A stretch of 64,000 nt of DNA from Anticarsia gemmatalis (taxonomy: Eukaryota; Arthropoda; Insecta; Lepidoptera; Erebidae): positions 4,030,001 to 4,094,000 of the forward strand of contig NC_134745.1 of assembly GCF_050436995.1 (NCBI RefSeq), given 5' to 3'. This document shows positions 36,001 to 48,369 of this stretch, piece after piece (position 1 is the stretch's first letter; every line of letters starts with the position of its first letter). A program made the translations under genes and the position numbers. The notes beneath the pieces were generated by a model, which was not told where the DNA came from, ran no database searches, and saw only the letters and a list, made by a program, of their open reading frames with translations.

Positions 36001-38624
36001 AACGTTCGAGCTGGACGTGGGCTCAGTAGTCGGGTTCTCCGGCAAGAAGGAGCAGTCGGAGATCTTCTACCACTTTATGTCGTTCCTGTCGCCCGGAGTG
36101 ATCTACCACGTCGACTTCAAGAAACAGCCATATAAACCCACCGTGAGTAATAACAAAATATTAAAAATGGCTTAAAACTGGTGACATAATCAAATCCTTT
36201 ATGTGTTGGCTTTCTCCACTCTTCTACTTTTATGGCACGTTAATTCTTATTTCTTAAAAAAAACATTTCCTGTATTTGTATATTCTCGTTTGCTAAATGC
36301 GTGCACGTGCTCGTACGCGCACGTATACACTGGATAACATCTATAAATAAATAATAACAGAAATTCATAACAGCATGCAAACGTTAAAGTACTAGCAACA
36401 GACCAGACGCATATGGGAATATTATCTTGTAACAAATAATGGACGGGCATAAGAATGTCAAGAACACAGCTCAAATTCGATTGATATAGATATTAATAAT
36501 GGATTAATGTAATGTTTTTTATATTACAGGTATTTAGAGAAGTAAAAGTGAAAGGATTCGACGCGTCGCAGTATGAGGCTAAACAGATATTCTACTCTAG
36601 CAAAGACGGCACTAAAGTTCCTATGTTTATCGTCTCCAAAAAGGTAAATATTCTAAAACATACACTAATTAATAACCGCTGGCTAAGTGTGTCGTAATGG
36701 CAAAATACTCCAACTTTCGCCATTTGTTGCTATTATCTTACATAAAATATTTTTTGCACAAAATGACTGAAAACTTAACCTTCCTCTGCTTAAGTTTTCA
36801 GTCATACTGCACTGTTAAAATATCTTGTATGCTTTGAATCCCATTAGACCTTACTGATCACAGCGCATTTCATTTATAGTCAAGATATTTTACTTGTTTT
36901 TTTTTTGATTTCTCTCTTTTTAAGCTGTGTTATTTTATGCAAAAAATCCTTAATACTTATTAATTTCTCCAGGGTTTATCACGAGACGGGTCCAACCCGG
37001 CGTTGATCTACGGCTACGGCGGCTTCAACATCAACATTCAGCCCAGCTTCAGTGTGACGCGTCTAGTGTTCATGCAACACTTTAACGGAGTAGTTGCTAT
37101 ACCTAACATAAGAGGAGGAGGGTATGTTGATATTAACACAATATTTCGTAATTATTTAATTGTCTATTTCAAAAGTATAGGTTCACACAGTACTACAGTT
37201 ACACATCTAGCTTTACAATTTCTTGTAATGCATTTGGTAATAATTGATAAATGGGTAATAAAATATAAAGTTATTCTTGCTATTATTTATCTTTGTATTC
37301 TGATACACTTTGATTGTACCAAAACTAATGTTAACAGCACTTCACTACGAGTCTGTAGTTCGATCAATCAGTAGCTATAACTAAAATAATTCCATAAGCA
37401 CATCTACTTATAATCAATCAAAAACTTTTTGTTACAGCGAGTACGGTGAGAGATGGCACAACGCGGGTCGTCTCCTGAACAAGCAGAACGTGTTCGACGA
37501 CTTCCAGGCGGCGGCCGAGTACCTGATCGCGGAGCACTACACGCGCGCCTCGCTCGTCACCATCCAGGGCGGCTCCAACGGCGGCCTGCTCGTGGCCGCC
37601 TGCATCAACCAGAGACCTGACCTCTACGGGGCTGCCATCGTGCAGGTCGGGTGAGTTCTATCACGCATACTTTCTTTTTATAATTTATTTTCAAACTCGA
37701 CGTATTTCATCGCGTAAATCGACGTATATTATGTCTAACACATAAATTGTTGAGCTACAAGTTGACATTTTGCTCACGATAAAGCATTGTCCTTAGAACC
37801 TTAGAAACTCTCGAGAGCGTAAGATAAACCTTTTTCTATATATAATATAATTAGATGTGATGAGATTAATACTACAGATAGATTAACAGACGATGATACT
37901 ATTGTTCACAGCGTATTAGACATGCTGAGGTTCCAGAAGTTCACGATCGGTCACGCGTGGGTGTCAGACTACGGCAGCTCCGACAACAAAACCCAGTTCG
38001 ACTACCTCCTCAAGTATTCGCCCCTACATAACATACACAAGCCTGAAAATGGTAGGCCATTTGACTTAATTCCTAAATTCGCCATAAACAATTAACATGA
38101 AAGTTAACTTATACTTTGACTTTACCACACGTACACGCTACATAAATACGTATACGTGCCGGTAACATACCACAAAAATCCTCATTGAATAACAATATTT
38201 TGTGTTTGCAGGCACAGAGTACCCCGCGACGCTGATCCTGACGGCGGACCACGACGACCGCGTGGTGCCGCTACACTCGCTGAAGTTCATCGCGGCGCTG
38301 CAGCACGCGGCGCGGGGCTCGGCGCAGCGCCGCCCGCTGCTCGCCAGGATCGACAACAAGGCCGGCCACGGCGGCGGCAAGCCTACTGCTAAGATTGTAC
38401 GTACTCAATTATTTATGCATGCATGCATAACATATAAACTTTTATGGTTTGTTTTCATGAGTTTAGTAATAGATATTTTCAGTAGCCTCCGTAAGTAGTG
38501 AGCAAGCTTTTAATAAATAATAAATGGATGCTTTAACATGGTCGATATATTGTTTCAGATCGATGAGCATACGGACATCCTGTGCTTCATGAGCCAATCG
38601 CTCGGCCTCAAGTTTATCAAGTGA
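24030..38624 (+). CDS. PREP: Prolyl endopeptidase (prolyl oligopeptidase)
   Basis: Serine peptidase of family S9 that cuts short peptides after proline, normally in the cytosol. Fifteen exons: 24030-24095, 31271-31494, 31898-32085, 32492-32574, 34084-34226, 34848-35007, 35308-35427, 35565-35645, 35957-36142, 36530-36643, 36973-37121, 37438-37650, 37912-38051, 38212-38396, 38559-38624. They give 705 residues against 710 in human. The start MVFEYPDVRRDESVVDDYHG aligns with the mammalian N-terminus. The beta-propeller (about 70-430) includes LYVQDSLEGE and GLSASGSDW. The hydrolase domain has GYGGFN, NIRGGGEYGE, the nucleophile Ser551 in GGSNGG, the acid in ADHDDRVVP (Asp638 by analogy) and His675 in KAGHGGGKP. 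The catalytic triad is complete. In-frame upstream codons allow alternative N-termini. AATAAA at 38778 is the likely poly(A) signal. Confidence 0.96.
25895..26130 (-). repeat. Dispersed repeat end, lepidopteran type
   Basis: On the minus strand this ends GGCCTTTTCCCCAGCAGTGA, a diverged form of the GGCCTTTGCCCAGCAGTGGG tail that I know as common in moth and butterfly repeats. Similar short tails occur at 28360-28425 (plus) and 30605-30650 (minus). Family and left border are uncertain. Confidence 0.4.
27750..27815 (+). repeat. Degraded LINE reverse-transcriptase end
   Basis: One frame reads DVEDRAKWRRS and then a stop, closely like the DRAKWWRKTRKADP end of the LINE at 7444-7563. It appears to be a second, older fragment of the same or a related RTE-like element, on the opposite strand. 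Confidence 0.45.
32696..32922 (+). mobile_element. tRNA-derived SINE in PREP intron 4
   Basis: A perfect tRNA-type B box (GGGTTCGATTCCC, 32741-32753) sits about 45 bp into the element, after a CGGCCTCCGTGCTCG head typical of lepidopteran SINEs. The body that follows (TAGTTGTTTCGGGTCTGGTTG) is also of SINE type. No functional tRNA fold is visible. A Helitron starts only a few bases after its end. Confidence 0.65.
32925..33110 (+). mobile_element. Non-autonomous Helitron in PREP intron 4
   Basis: The 186-bp element begins TCTAATATATAAAATTCTCG after an A (32924) and ends TTCAGCTAG before a T (33111). The motif GGCTTGACCGATTCTCATGA relates it to the copy at 399-605. It encodes nothing. Confidence 0.72.
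35771..35789. repeat. TA dinucleotide microsatellite
   Basis: An uninterrupted run of TA repeats in the PREP intron after the exon ending at 35645. Confidence 0.9.
36763..36805. repeat. Perfect 16-bp hairpin in a PREP intron
   Basis: ATGACTGAAAACTTAA (36763-36778) is the exact reverse complement of 36790-36805, with an 11-base loop. Weaker complementarity continues outside the stem. It lies between the exons ending at 36643 and starting at 36973, and its size is in the range of a microRNA precursor. Confidence 0.7.
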
Positions 38625-38777
38625 ACCCACCCGCCATACGTTACAAATAGTATTATTACACGATGAGATGAACGCATATAGTATTATGTAAATATACCAA
38701 CTACAGTGTGTCGATGATTACCTCGGGGTCTTCGCTAAGACTGGTGATATTGTTACGCATTGCTACTATTTTTTATT

Positions 38778-38783
38778 AATAAA
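38778..38783 (+). terminator. PREP: PREP poly(A) signal
   Basis: Canonical AATAAA about 155 bp after the stop codon, followed by a T-rich tract. Confidence 0.65.
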
Positions 38784-38978
38784 ACTTTGTTTTTATTTTT
38801 GAATATGTTGTTTTATTCCACGATCTCCAGAAAATTGAGAATACACACATTACAAAAGTCATAAGCATTATTTTTGGCATGGCATGAATAAAAGTGAATC
38901 GCAAACCACACTTATAATGTTATGTGGGACATAAATAATTAAGTAAAGTAAATGAAACCACATTACTAATATTCAACT

Positions 38979-38984
38979 TTTATT
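38979..38984 (-). terminator. stau: Candidate Staufen poly(A) signal
   Basis: AATAAA on the minus strand, about 1.7 kb past the Staufen stop. It was chosen because it is the last such motif seen before the PREP end; nearer motifs exist and could be used instead. Confidence 0.35.
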
Positions 38985-40709
38985 GTTATATCCTTACAGT
39001 ACAGTTGCTAAAAGCACGTAATCCAATTGGGACTTGCTCCAACCTACGTAATAATATAAAATATTAGTTGCTTACAACAAAATAAATAAACTTCTTAATG
39101 CCCTTTTGGCGTTTTTCTTTATCCAATAATAAGTTAATTTCTTAATGCTTAGTTACTTGTGCAACTTTTAACATGAAGAAATTGATCGATGGCCTCGATT
39201 TAAAATCGTTTCGACATACAAATGAAGAAGTTAACATATCGCTACAGATAAACTCAATACATATATGCTTAGTAGTGTAATATAACTACAGTCGTAAGTA
39301 ACACTCAGAGACAATTTCGATTGATTACGGACCCATTACAATGAAATGTACAATCGGTTGTTACAGAACATACAATTGACCGGTGCTTGGGTCCCGTTTG
39401 GATCGCATCCTCACAACTAATACACACATTCAAGATATGATTAAAATTAATACAAAGATATCGTACCGATCAATTGTATCACACTTACTATATGTTAACA
39501 CCTAGAAAAACATCGTTTAAATGTCATTAATCAAACGCTACACTAATCAGTTACGTGGTACATGCATTAAATATAGATTACACAGAGCCTAACAATAATA
39601 AGCAACCTTCAACCTTACACTAAGTCGACAGGGAGCATACACCTAGTGACGTCAGCTTCATGTACTCTATCATTAGTCTAAAATTACACATTTCATAGCT
39701 TAGGGTCGGGGAAATACTTATACACGCTCATCCACTAGTGTTCAGTTAAAAATCGAGGCCACACATCGTTCTAATCGCCGTAGCCCCCGCGGAGCCCCGA
39801 GCGAGGAGGAATAAAGCGCGGCGCGACACACCGTATACCTGTGTACCTGCTGGCCGAGGGCCACGGCGATTACTACTGTACGCTAAACTAACGAGACACC
39901 ATGGCCGCATGATGTAACTTTAGTGTTCGTCGGGAGCGCGGCCACCCGCCGTGCGGCCGGACACGCGACGAGTATATTATATCCTTGGGTACATATCGTT
40001 ACAAACTAGAGCTAAGTGATCCGATACATGTATATGAGGTCGCGTGCTCCGCCCACTGACTGGTCGGTGGTCGCGGCTTTACGGTCCCAAGGAAACTGTT
40101 TTGGTTTGGCTTCACAGCCGCAGTTTCGATACAATATTCGTTCCTACATAATTTTAATGATATTTTATTTTCATATACTTACTACTCTTATAAAATAACA
40201 TCGGACAAGTTCCGATACTTGTGGCCGATGAATAGTGTATTTTAGTTCATGTACGGCTAGTGTGTCTTTTGAAATTTAAATTCATTTGAGATGAGCGTCG
40301 CTCGTTTAAACCACAGACAAGCCTACCGAACTTTTGATTAATAAATATAAAACCGTTATCCTAATTTGTGAGCGAGAGGACACATTTTCAGGAAACGTAA
40401 AAATAAAATAAACTAAAATAGTTTCTCACAGGACGTCATGTATAACAAAAAATATACATTTGTAATTCTAAAAATATGAAAGTTATTAGAGGAAATAGAC
40501 TAAAAGTTGTTGCAAGATTCGAGATCAAACAAAAACCTAGTGAATATATCATAGCTCGTAACGGCACCAAACAGTCAAGAGTTATGCGGTAGATGTCCCG
40601 AACGTATCATTTCGCGCTGTGAAATATTCACGTGTAATTAATATTGCAATAGTCGAGGATTGGATCGAAAGTGATGTAAATAAAAGTAACCAGTGGTGGC
40701 GCCGGCCGC

Positions 40710-43700
40710 TCACTCCGCTATGCCGTTGCTCACCACGCTGGGCTTCGCGGCCGTCGCGCTCACTGCCGGTATACTGAAACAACGATACAATGACTGGTCA
40801 ACATCATTGAGTAAAACCATAGCTCCTTGTGAAATGTTTATAAAAAAGTATTAGTAAAGAATTTGATATCGGATTAGATATTAGTATGAGCGTGTGAAGG
40901 TCAGCAAGGTGTGTACAGTGTACATACTTGTGTGGCGGCGCGTCGAGCCCCATGAGCGCCAGGGCCCGCAGCGCGGCGCGGGAGCACTGCTCGTGGGAGT
41001 GCGCCGTGCTCGGGCCCCCGCCGTGACACATCACCGGCGGCTCCGTCGACAGCGACACAAGGGACAGGTATTCTCCGTGGTTGCGCTGGAACGTTACAAT
41101 TACACACTTGATTAATATTCCGTTAGCCTTTAGAGCTTAGACATAATTAAAAATTAATTTATTAAATTGCCAGGTCATACTATCTCGAAATTATAACTTT
41201 CATAATTTACAAATTTAAATAAATCTATCAATATTTTAAACATATTTACAAGATATTATAAGTACTTCGACGGTTAAAAGTATTTACCTTAGGGAAGTCT
41301 GAGAATTGCACGGTGAAGCCGAGCAGTTGTGACAGATACATGAGCTGGTCCTTAGCGCCCGGCGTGTTGCCGCCCGAGCCGCCCGTCGCACTCGTCTCGC
41401 TCACACCTGCAATACAACGACAATTGTATATTCATTTACCAATCTAAACATTTTATCTTAGGGCCGCGTGTCGTTTATAGACCAATGACCATTTGTGCAC
41501 GTTGAATCAATGAATGAAAAAGTCACGCAAAAACTGATAAACATGACAAGTGATACAAAAAAGATTGACATAATAATTAGAGTGTAACAGTGTATATCAG
41601 ACCGTTAGGCTGGTGCGGCTGTCCGGAGCGCTGGTGGTAGTCCATCATGAGCACGCCGGGCACGGGCTGGCGCACGTCGCTGGCGCCGCCCGCCGCGCCC
41701 GCCCCCGCCTCGCCCTCCTGCAATGTACCGAGCCACTTTTAAATTTCGTCTTTCCTTGACTGTGAGAAGAATTAAGATGAGAATTTACCGTATGAAGACT
41801 TTTAAGGAGACGAGATGGCGGGAAAAGTGTGTGTCAGTATTTAAGTAGAGGGGTGCTATTCGGAACGAAATATGCAGATTCGAGGAAATCTTGTCATTTG
41901 AAAGATACTAGATGCTATAAAACATGACTATTGAAAAATCTACGCTCGCTATAAAAAATAATACTGGTTATAAAAGTTTGTATGTATGAGTTTACCTTTC
42001 GTTTGCCATCAGCGCCGCTCTTGGTGGCGTCGGTGTTTCCGTCGGAGCTACAGCTGGTGTTCTGCGCGGCGCCGCCCTCCGTCTTGGCGCTCATCTCCAT
42101 CGCTAGAAGCACGTCTGTAATATTCAAATTATTGGGTGCCGATGGGATTACAGAATTGGTTGTAACTTTCTCACGCACAATTAATACATAATTAAAGACG
42201 TTTTAATTAATGTAAGCTCAACCTTATCGGAAGCTCAAGACTAACTAAATATGTATCGTATCGTCGTTATATGAGAACTTGAATCGCGAACAAAGTTCGT
42301 CGCGGGTGTAACGGAGGCATTCCGCCTTTGGACGTTTGGGAATTCGTCGGATCTGCGTCGGAAGGGGTCCTCGGAATGAGTCGGTAATGTCAGTGTCGGT
42401 GTGTGTGGTGTGCGGCATACGTACTGTGCGCGGCGCGGCGCTTGGCCGTCTTCTTGTTGGGCCCGAGGCCGGTGGCGCTGTGCGGCGGCGCGTCGCACTG
42501 CACCAGGAACTCCCGGCGCCGCGCCGCGCCGCGCTCCTCCAGCACGCGGTACTGCGGCGAGCGCGCGCGCACGGCGTGGCGCGCCACGGCCAGCCGCGAG
42601 ATGGGGTTGTCCGCGCCGCCCGCGCCCGCCGCGCCGCCCGCGCCCTCCGCCGGCTCCGGCTGCACACCGCAATGTATGAGACAACATCGAAACGTCGGTG
42701 GAGTGACGACAGGATCTAGCGTCCTGCGAACTTAAATCAGTAAGATTATTAAGAACGGTAGACGATGGGTATACCTTGATCAGGTTCCTAGGTTTCTTCT
42801 TGGTAGGTTGCTGTCGCCGCTTGTCGTGCGGCGGGCGCGCTCGCAGCAGCGCGGGAGGCCAGCGGCGCCGCATCTCGTCCAGCATGCGCTCGGCCGCGCG
42901 CCGCTTCGACACCTTCTTGCCGTTGCCCTCGCCCTCTGTCTCCATGTCGCCTACGTTGCAAGCCGTTACGAATACCTAGAAAAGGTACGACATTGTTATA
43001 ACTGGTGTTGTGTTTAAAAATTTACAGTGGAAATAAAATTACAAATATTGACAAATCTGTAAGTAATCAATCACGTCTTGTACTCACTCTCATGTGTGGC
43101 GGGCCTCGCTCGGACTTGACGGTGAACATGACGGGGAGGTTACGTTTGAGTGCCAGTTCATGCACCAAAGACACCGGGGACTTCACCTCCGAGTTAAGTA
43201 TGTCAGAGTTCGATTCACCTGAAATTATGGTTACATATAAATTATAAAATTAATATTAAATTTAAACGAGAAGCAAGTAGGTGTACGTAAGCGAGCTCGG
43301 TGACGAGATAGATAGCTATGAAGGTGAAGGAGGGTGCGGTACCTTGTTCGTCGGCGGGCGGGCAGGGCGGCGGGTCGTGGTGCGCGGGGTCGGGCGGCGG
43401 GCGCAGGTCGTGCAGCGCGCGCGCGGCCGCGTCGTGGCGCGCGGCCTGCGGCGTGCTGCCCTCGCCCAGCCAGGCGCGGCCGCCCACGGCCACGCGCACG
43501 CGGTACAGCAGCGCGGCCGCGGCGTACGGCGCCAGCGGGCCCGCGCGGTACGGCCCGCGCCGCACCAGCCGCGCCGCGCCCGCCACGGGCGGCACGGACG
43601 AGTACACGGCGGGCTGGCACAGCTTCATCGCCAGCGCGTTCAGCTCCACCGTCGGCATCACCGCGCCTGAGTGGTCCAACGAGCCTGCTTATATTATAGT

Positions 43701-46700
43701 GATCCTTCACCTTTCCGCCTCTCCGTCGACCATATTATTGACGTTACATGCGACTCGATGACGTTTCTATTATTCGATACGTCGATAGAGAGAATTCCTA
43801 AGATCTAGAAGACGATTACGACCGTTCTAACGTCTCAAACGGCCTAAGATCGAAATGATCTCATAGTAACGTAATAGATGAATATTGTAGAACCTGGGAT
43901 ACGAAGGACCGCGACGTGAAACTACCCGATGGGATCTGGGCGCTTGACACTCACCTGCATGTCTGTGGTGCGGATGTGCGGCGGCGTGCGGCGCGGGCGC
44001 TCGCGGCGGCGGCGGCGGGAAGTTTGTAGCTGCCAGCGCCGCGCTCGCCGCGCAGTGCTGCGCGCGCTTTATTGACGAGCCCTACGAATACGCATGTTAA
44101 AACACCTGATGCTTTTGCTAACCGATCATAAACGTAACGTGCGACCGGTTGCGCGAGATTCGTATCACTTACCTCTGCAGTATATTCCTCAGTATCACCC
44201 AATCGGAGTGTTACTGTGAATACTTTCTTGTGCGCGGGTCCCGTCTCTGATGTGAGGCGATATTGATGCTTAATCTGAAAACGATACCACCGTTGTCCGT
44301 TAATACTCGATTACTTTGAAACGACGGCGTTGTTCCTAACTAGGTATGACATTGTGGCACGTTACCTTATTGTACCTGGCCAACTCGTTGACCAGGCACA
44401 TGGGAGTCTTCTCTTTACTGTTGGCCTGTGCGGCAGCAGGGCGAGGCGCCTCGCTGTCGCCCTGCGCCGCGGCCTCGCTGTCGGGCGCCGCGGGAGCCGC
44501 TGCGCCGCCGCCCGCTCCGCTCGTTGCGACCGCGCTGCATGTGTCTCCACCCGCCTTCTCTGTTACACTTGGCGTAGCGGCCGGTTTGTTGCTTGTGACT
44601 GTGTTTGATGGTGCTGACACTACTATAACAACAAAACGTGTGGGATAGTATTGTATTCACGTCTATCATTCCATTTTGTATTCATAATACAGACCAGTGT
44701 GTGGTGGATGCTGCGGCGCGGGAGGCTGCTGCATCGGCGGATGCTGCGCGAAGGGCGGGGGAGGCATCACGCCGCCCGACGGTCCATACCCGCCGCCCAC
44801 CGCGTACGGCCGGCGTAACGGCTTCATTTGTTGCTGTCACGCCGACAAGTCAATTCACAAATTAATTATTGCCTCACAATTCATCTTCGTTTAAAGACTA
44901 ACTTACCGGCCGATAACTAAATTATAGACGTAGACAAAATACAATTATGATGGAGATACAGACATCGTTTCATTTACACTTCAGTAGTACAGGCAAAGAG
45001 ATAAGTTTGAATTAAGACATGTCACGAAGTAGTGTCAATTGTCAAAGTGGTTAGTGAGGAGTGTGAGAGGTACTGACCGGTGGCACGGAGTGGTGTTGCG
45101 CTTGCGGATGATGTGGCATAGCCCTGATGGGGTGTGGTGGTCGCTGTGGAGGCGGCACGCCCATGGCGGCGCCCATCCCCAGCGAAGGCCCGTGTGACAT
45201 GGCGCCGCCCGCCGCGCCCGGACCCAGCGGCACCCTTCACATGCGACACTCAGTCAGGAACACACACCTATCGCCTAACATTCCACTCATTGAAGCAATA
45301 GCGAAAGCACCACACACTCTTGTATCCATTACAGACTGTACAACGATCACGCTCGTATCGCGAGCTGAGAGCTCGGCGCGCACACTACACTAGTCCTAGC
45401 ACGACACCAGCTGAGAGAAAGTAACCCTTCTAGCTCGGATGTCACCGGGACACTGTTATTCCAACTGTCTGCCGGTCAATGGACGTAATATATTAGTCTA
45501 AGTGAAGAAAGGTGGCCTTGCATTGAAAACCTCGGTCTCCGGCCGTCAATAGAGACGTCGTCATATGTTCTATTGTAAGTTTCATTCACAACCAGTTTAC
45601 GCGACAAAGAGCGCCGCAAAAGACCCTCGACATATCAACAAATTACACAAAATTTGCATATCAATGGAGTCGCCACTCTTTGGCTGGATAAAGACAGTGT
45701 TATTTTATTAAATAGTGTCAAAGTTTGAGTAACCAACTCATATTCAGTTATTATTACTACAGGGGTCAAGTAATATGAACCTATAAAGTATTATCACTTT
45801 CGGTACTAGGGGGTCGTCTCGCGAATAAACTGGGCTACGTAAATATCCACAAAGATCAAATAAAATCCTATAATCAATGTTAGTTTATGAGTAATTCCAA
45901 AGTATTTACAGTAAGCTGAGCTATCTATCAGTTACATTATCTTGAGCCTAAATGAATATGAAATGTCTAATAATAATGATGAGTCAACTGTAAGCCTCTT
46001 AGCAACTTAAAGACAGGTTTTGTATAATAGACTGATTTGCATTTCTTTTATTTTTCACAATATTTTAATCATCAATATTTATGAAACAACATAAATTTTA
46101 TTAGAAAATAAGTGCATATTATAATTTAATATTACTAAGAATCAGATGACAACTTTGCAATACTTTTAAAAGTAAAGTAATTTTAATAAATCAGACAGAA
46201 TATTAAAAAAAGCTGTAGGAAGATTAAATAATGAATGTCATTATTTATTTTCTTTAAATAAACTAGAAAGGATGCAGTTTAAGTTATTTGAATTTATAAC
46301 AAAAGAAACTAGTTTTACTACAGTCTGCAATTTATTGCGCCCTATGAGAGCCCCTAGATCTGTACTACTAGTAAACAAAGGTACAATAGAATAGTTGAAT
46401 GTAGAGAGTAACATTTTGAATACCAATTTAAACTAGTATGGTGCACCCAAGCATATTAAGTTTAGCTTGAGAACTTTTTTCATGAACAGTAGCCACTGTT
46501 CCTTACAATAAAATAGAGAAATTCACCTAAACCAGTTTAGTTCTGAAAGTGTAGCAAATGGAAGTGTGTTTGATGAAGAATGGTAGTATTTCAAAATGTA
46601 AGGTATATTTAAAATAAGTGTGTTTATTAATTTTAATTGTGTAAAAATAAATAGATCTACTCTGTCTTGTCCCTACACTGAGTTAATGGAGTTGGCATCT

Positions 46701-48369
46701 CATGTTTTCTTTCTCAAAATCATGCTGTATGGGAATTTGGCTGATGTTTTTACAAGAATTGGAGTGACTAATTTTGAAATGTTCACAAATAAATGCTAGG
46801 TAGATTTTATTCAGGTGTTGTGCTCAAATTTGATAAAGGATGCAACATTTTATTCTCAGACATATATATACATAATAGTTTATAAATGTTTTTTTCTGCA
46901 TATTATACTGACTCATTGTCATTATGGTATGAGTTTCAGTTTTATTCATTTTAAGATGTAAGCTTACGCCATTTCTAATTGGGATTTTACACATTTTAAT
47001 AAATAAATGGAATTTATTGGTGTATAAAATGATTGTCTAATAAGTAATGTAAAGTAATACTAATATTATATTCTATCATACCCAAAGGATTGGATTTTGA
47101 AGGAATTTTATACACAGATAGGTTTTGAACCTAATAAGGCGTAAACTTTACTTAAGAATATCTTTTCAAATAAGTATTTTATAAAAATTGTTTAAAAAAA
47201 TGTCTTCTGTTAAAATATTGGACTGTCTAGCAAAAGCCATAAAAATAAGTTACTCTTTGGTTTCTTTAAATGTTAATGAAATCAAAGAGTAACTACTTTA
47301 TTTATCATTTTCCACAAGCATAAGGGTAATGACCTCTACAATGTTTATCTGAAGTACCTAGTAACCAATTAACATTAAATCTGATCCAGTTTATGATACA
47401 TATAAATAATTACAAGTTCTGCAGAATTTTCATAATGACAGATAAGTAAATAAGTTTTCTTTAAAAGACGATAGCTGAATCTATGAGAAGGATAACAAAC
47501 ACAGCAGATTCTTTTCTACAGTTCAATGAAATGCGATACTGTTACTTTAGTAATATAATTTATTTATTTTTTGAGTTATTTGCTTGTAGCATTAACTAAT
47601 GTGCAGTATAAAAGAGAATAATGTTTGTAGTTTCAATATGAATACATAAATTTTAGTAATTGCTGAAGTGTGAGCTGAGAGTGCAGGTTGTTGGAAGACA
47701 TATGATTATAGAAATATGTAACAAACACTTGAGGCATGTGAAAGTGGTTCATCCGTGAAACAATCTTGTTGAATATTCACTTATCTACAATTTACTTGAA
47801 CATTTATTGAACAAGTTGGATAAGATTTAATAAGTGTATCATGTACCATTGAAATATATAATCATCTGACTCAAAGTAGACATAAATAAATACAACTCAT
47901 GACAGTTGCCTTATTATTTATAGATCAAGATCATTACAAGAATTATATTTTATGATCAAACTAATTAGAAAATTCTCTATAGCTGTGAAAAGCAGAGCTG
48001 TGATGAAACTATCATGAAAACTTGCCTAATATTATATTTAACTATAATGACCTAAATTATAGCACATAGACGACTTACAACTTTTTGTTTGATACCGTTT
48101 TACTGAAGCGTGTCTATGTCTGATTGTTGGTGCTAAACAGCGTGACGTATGATCATGTACACAACAAAATCTCGGCGTTAAGCATTAGAAGCAAATAATG
48201 TAATGAAAAGCTGAACGTTACTCTACCTAGTCAGTGTTACGTGCCTGTTCTCTCTGTGCATCTGGTGTGGAGGCATCTGATGGTGCGCGGGCATGCCCTG
48301 GTGCCCGCCCATGTGTTGCGGCGGGTGCCCCGACATCGGCTGATGATGCATGTTCGGGTGATGCATCAT
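40710..48369 (-). CDS. stau: Double-stranded RNA-binding protein Staufen
   Basis: RNA-binding protein that carries and localises mRNAs. Fifteen exons in transcript order: 48369-48227, 45234-45078, 44833-44695, 44622-44366, 44274-44173, 44081-43955, 43666-43343, 43218-43088, 42975-42775, 42659-42425, 42114-41996, 41717-41603, 41406-41288, 41085-40928, 40773-40710. They join in phase to 796 residues. The N-terminus is rich in Met, His, Pro and Gln. Domain 1 is at about 219-284 (TPMCLVNELARYNK). Domain 2 is at 313-396 (PTVELNALAMKL) and is split by an insert. Domain 3 is at 430-495 (VSLVHELALKRN, GEGNGKKVSKRRAAERML). Domain 4 is at 544-612 (NKKTAKRRAAHNVLLAM). Domain 5 is at 703-768 (LMYLSQLLGFTVQFSDFPK). 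In flies domain 3 is the main RNA binder and domain 5 binds Miranda. Several exons are exceptionally GC-rich. The first exon is less certain because the 45234 acceptor is weak; an ATG at 45201-45199 could be an alternative start. Confidence 0.92.
45235..48226. other. Staufen intron 1
   Basis: A 3.0-kb AT-rich intron on the proposed model. No exon, RNA gene or clear mobile element is visible. Confidence 0.5.

Larger units (their letters stand above)
38625..40709. other. Convergent 3' ends of PREP and Staufen
   Basis: PREP (plus) ends at 38624 and Staufen (minus) ends at 40710. AATAAA for PREP lies at 38778-38783; on the minus strand the same motif lies at 38979-38984. If both are used, Staufen has a 3' UTR of about 1.7 kb and the transcripts end roughly 200 bp apart. 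A GC-rich patch lies at about 39770-39975. Confidence 0.55.

Noticed and set aside
42403..43761. Several long frames on both strands, up to 147 codons
   Set aside because: Shadows of the GC-rich Staufen exons; only the minus-strand frame that joins in phase with splice sites carries double-stranded RNA binding domains.
43951..44202. Frame reading GLVNKARAALRGERG after Staufen domain 1
   Set aside because: It is out of frame with the neighbours; the correct phase gives GSSIKRAQHCAASAAL, which matches the end of domain 1.
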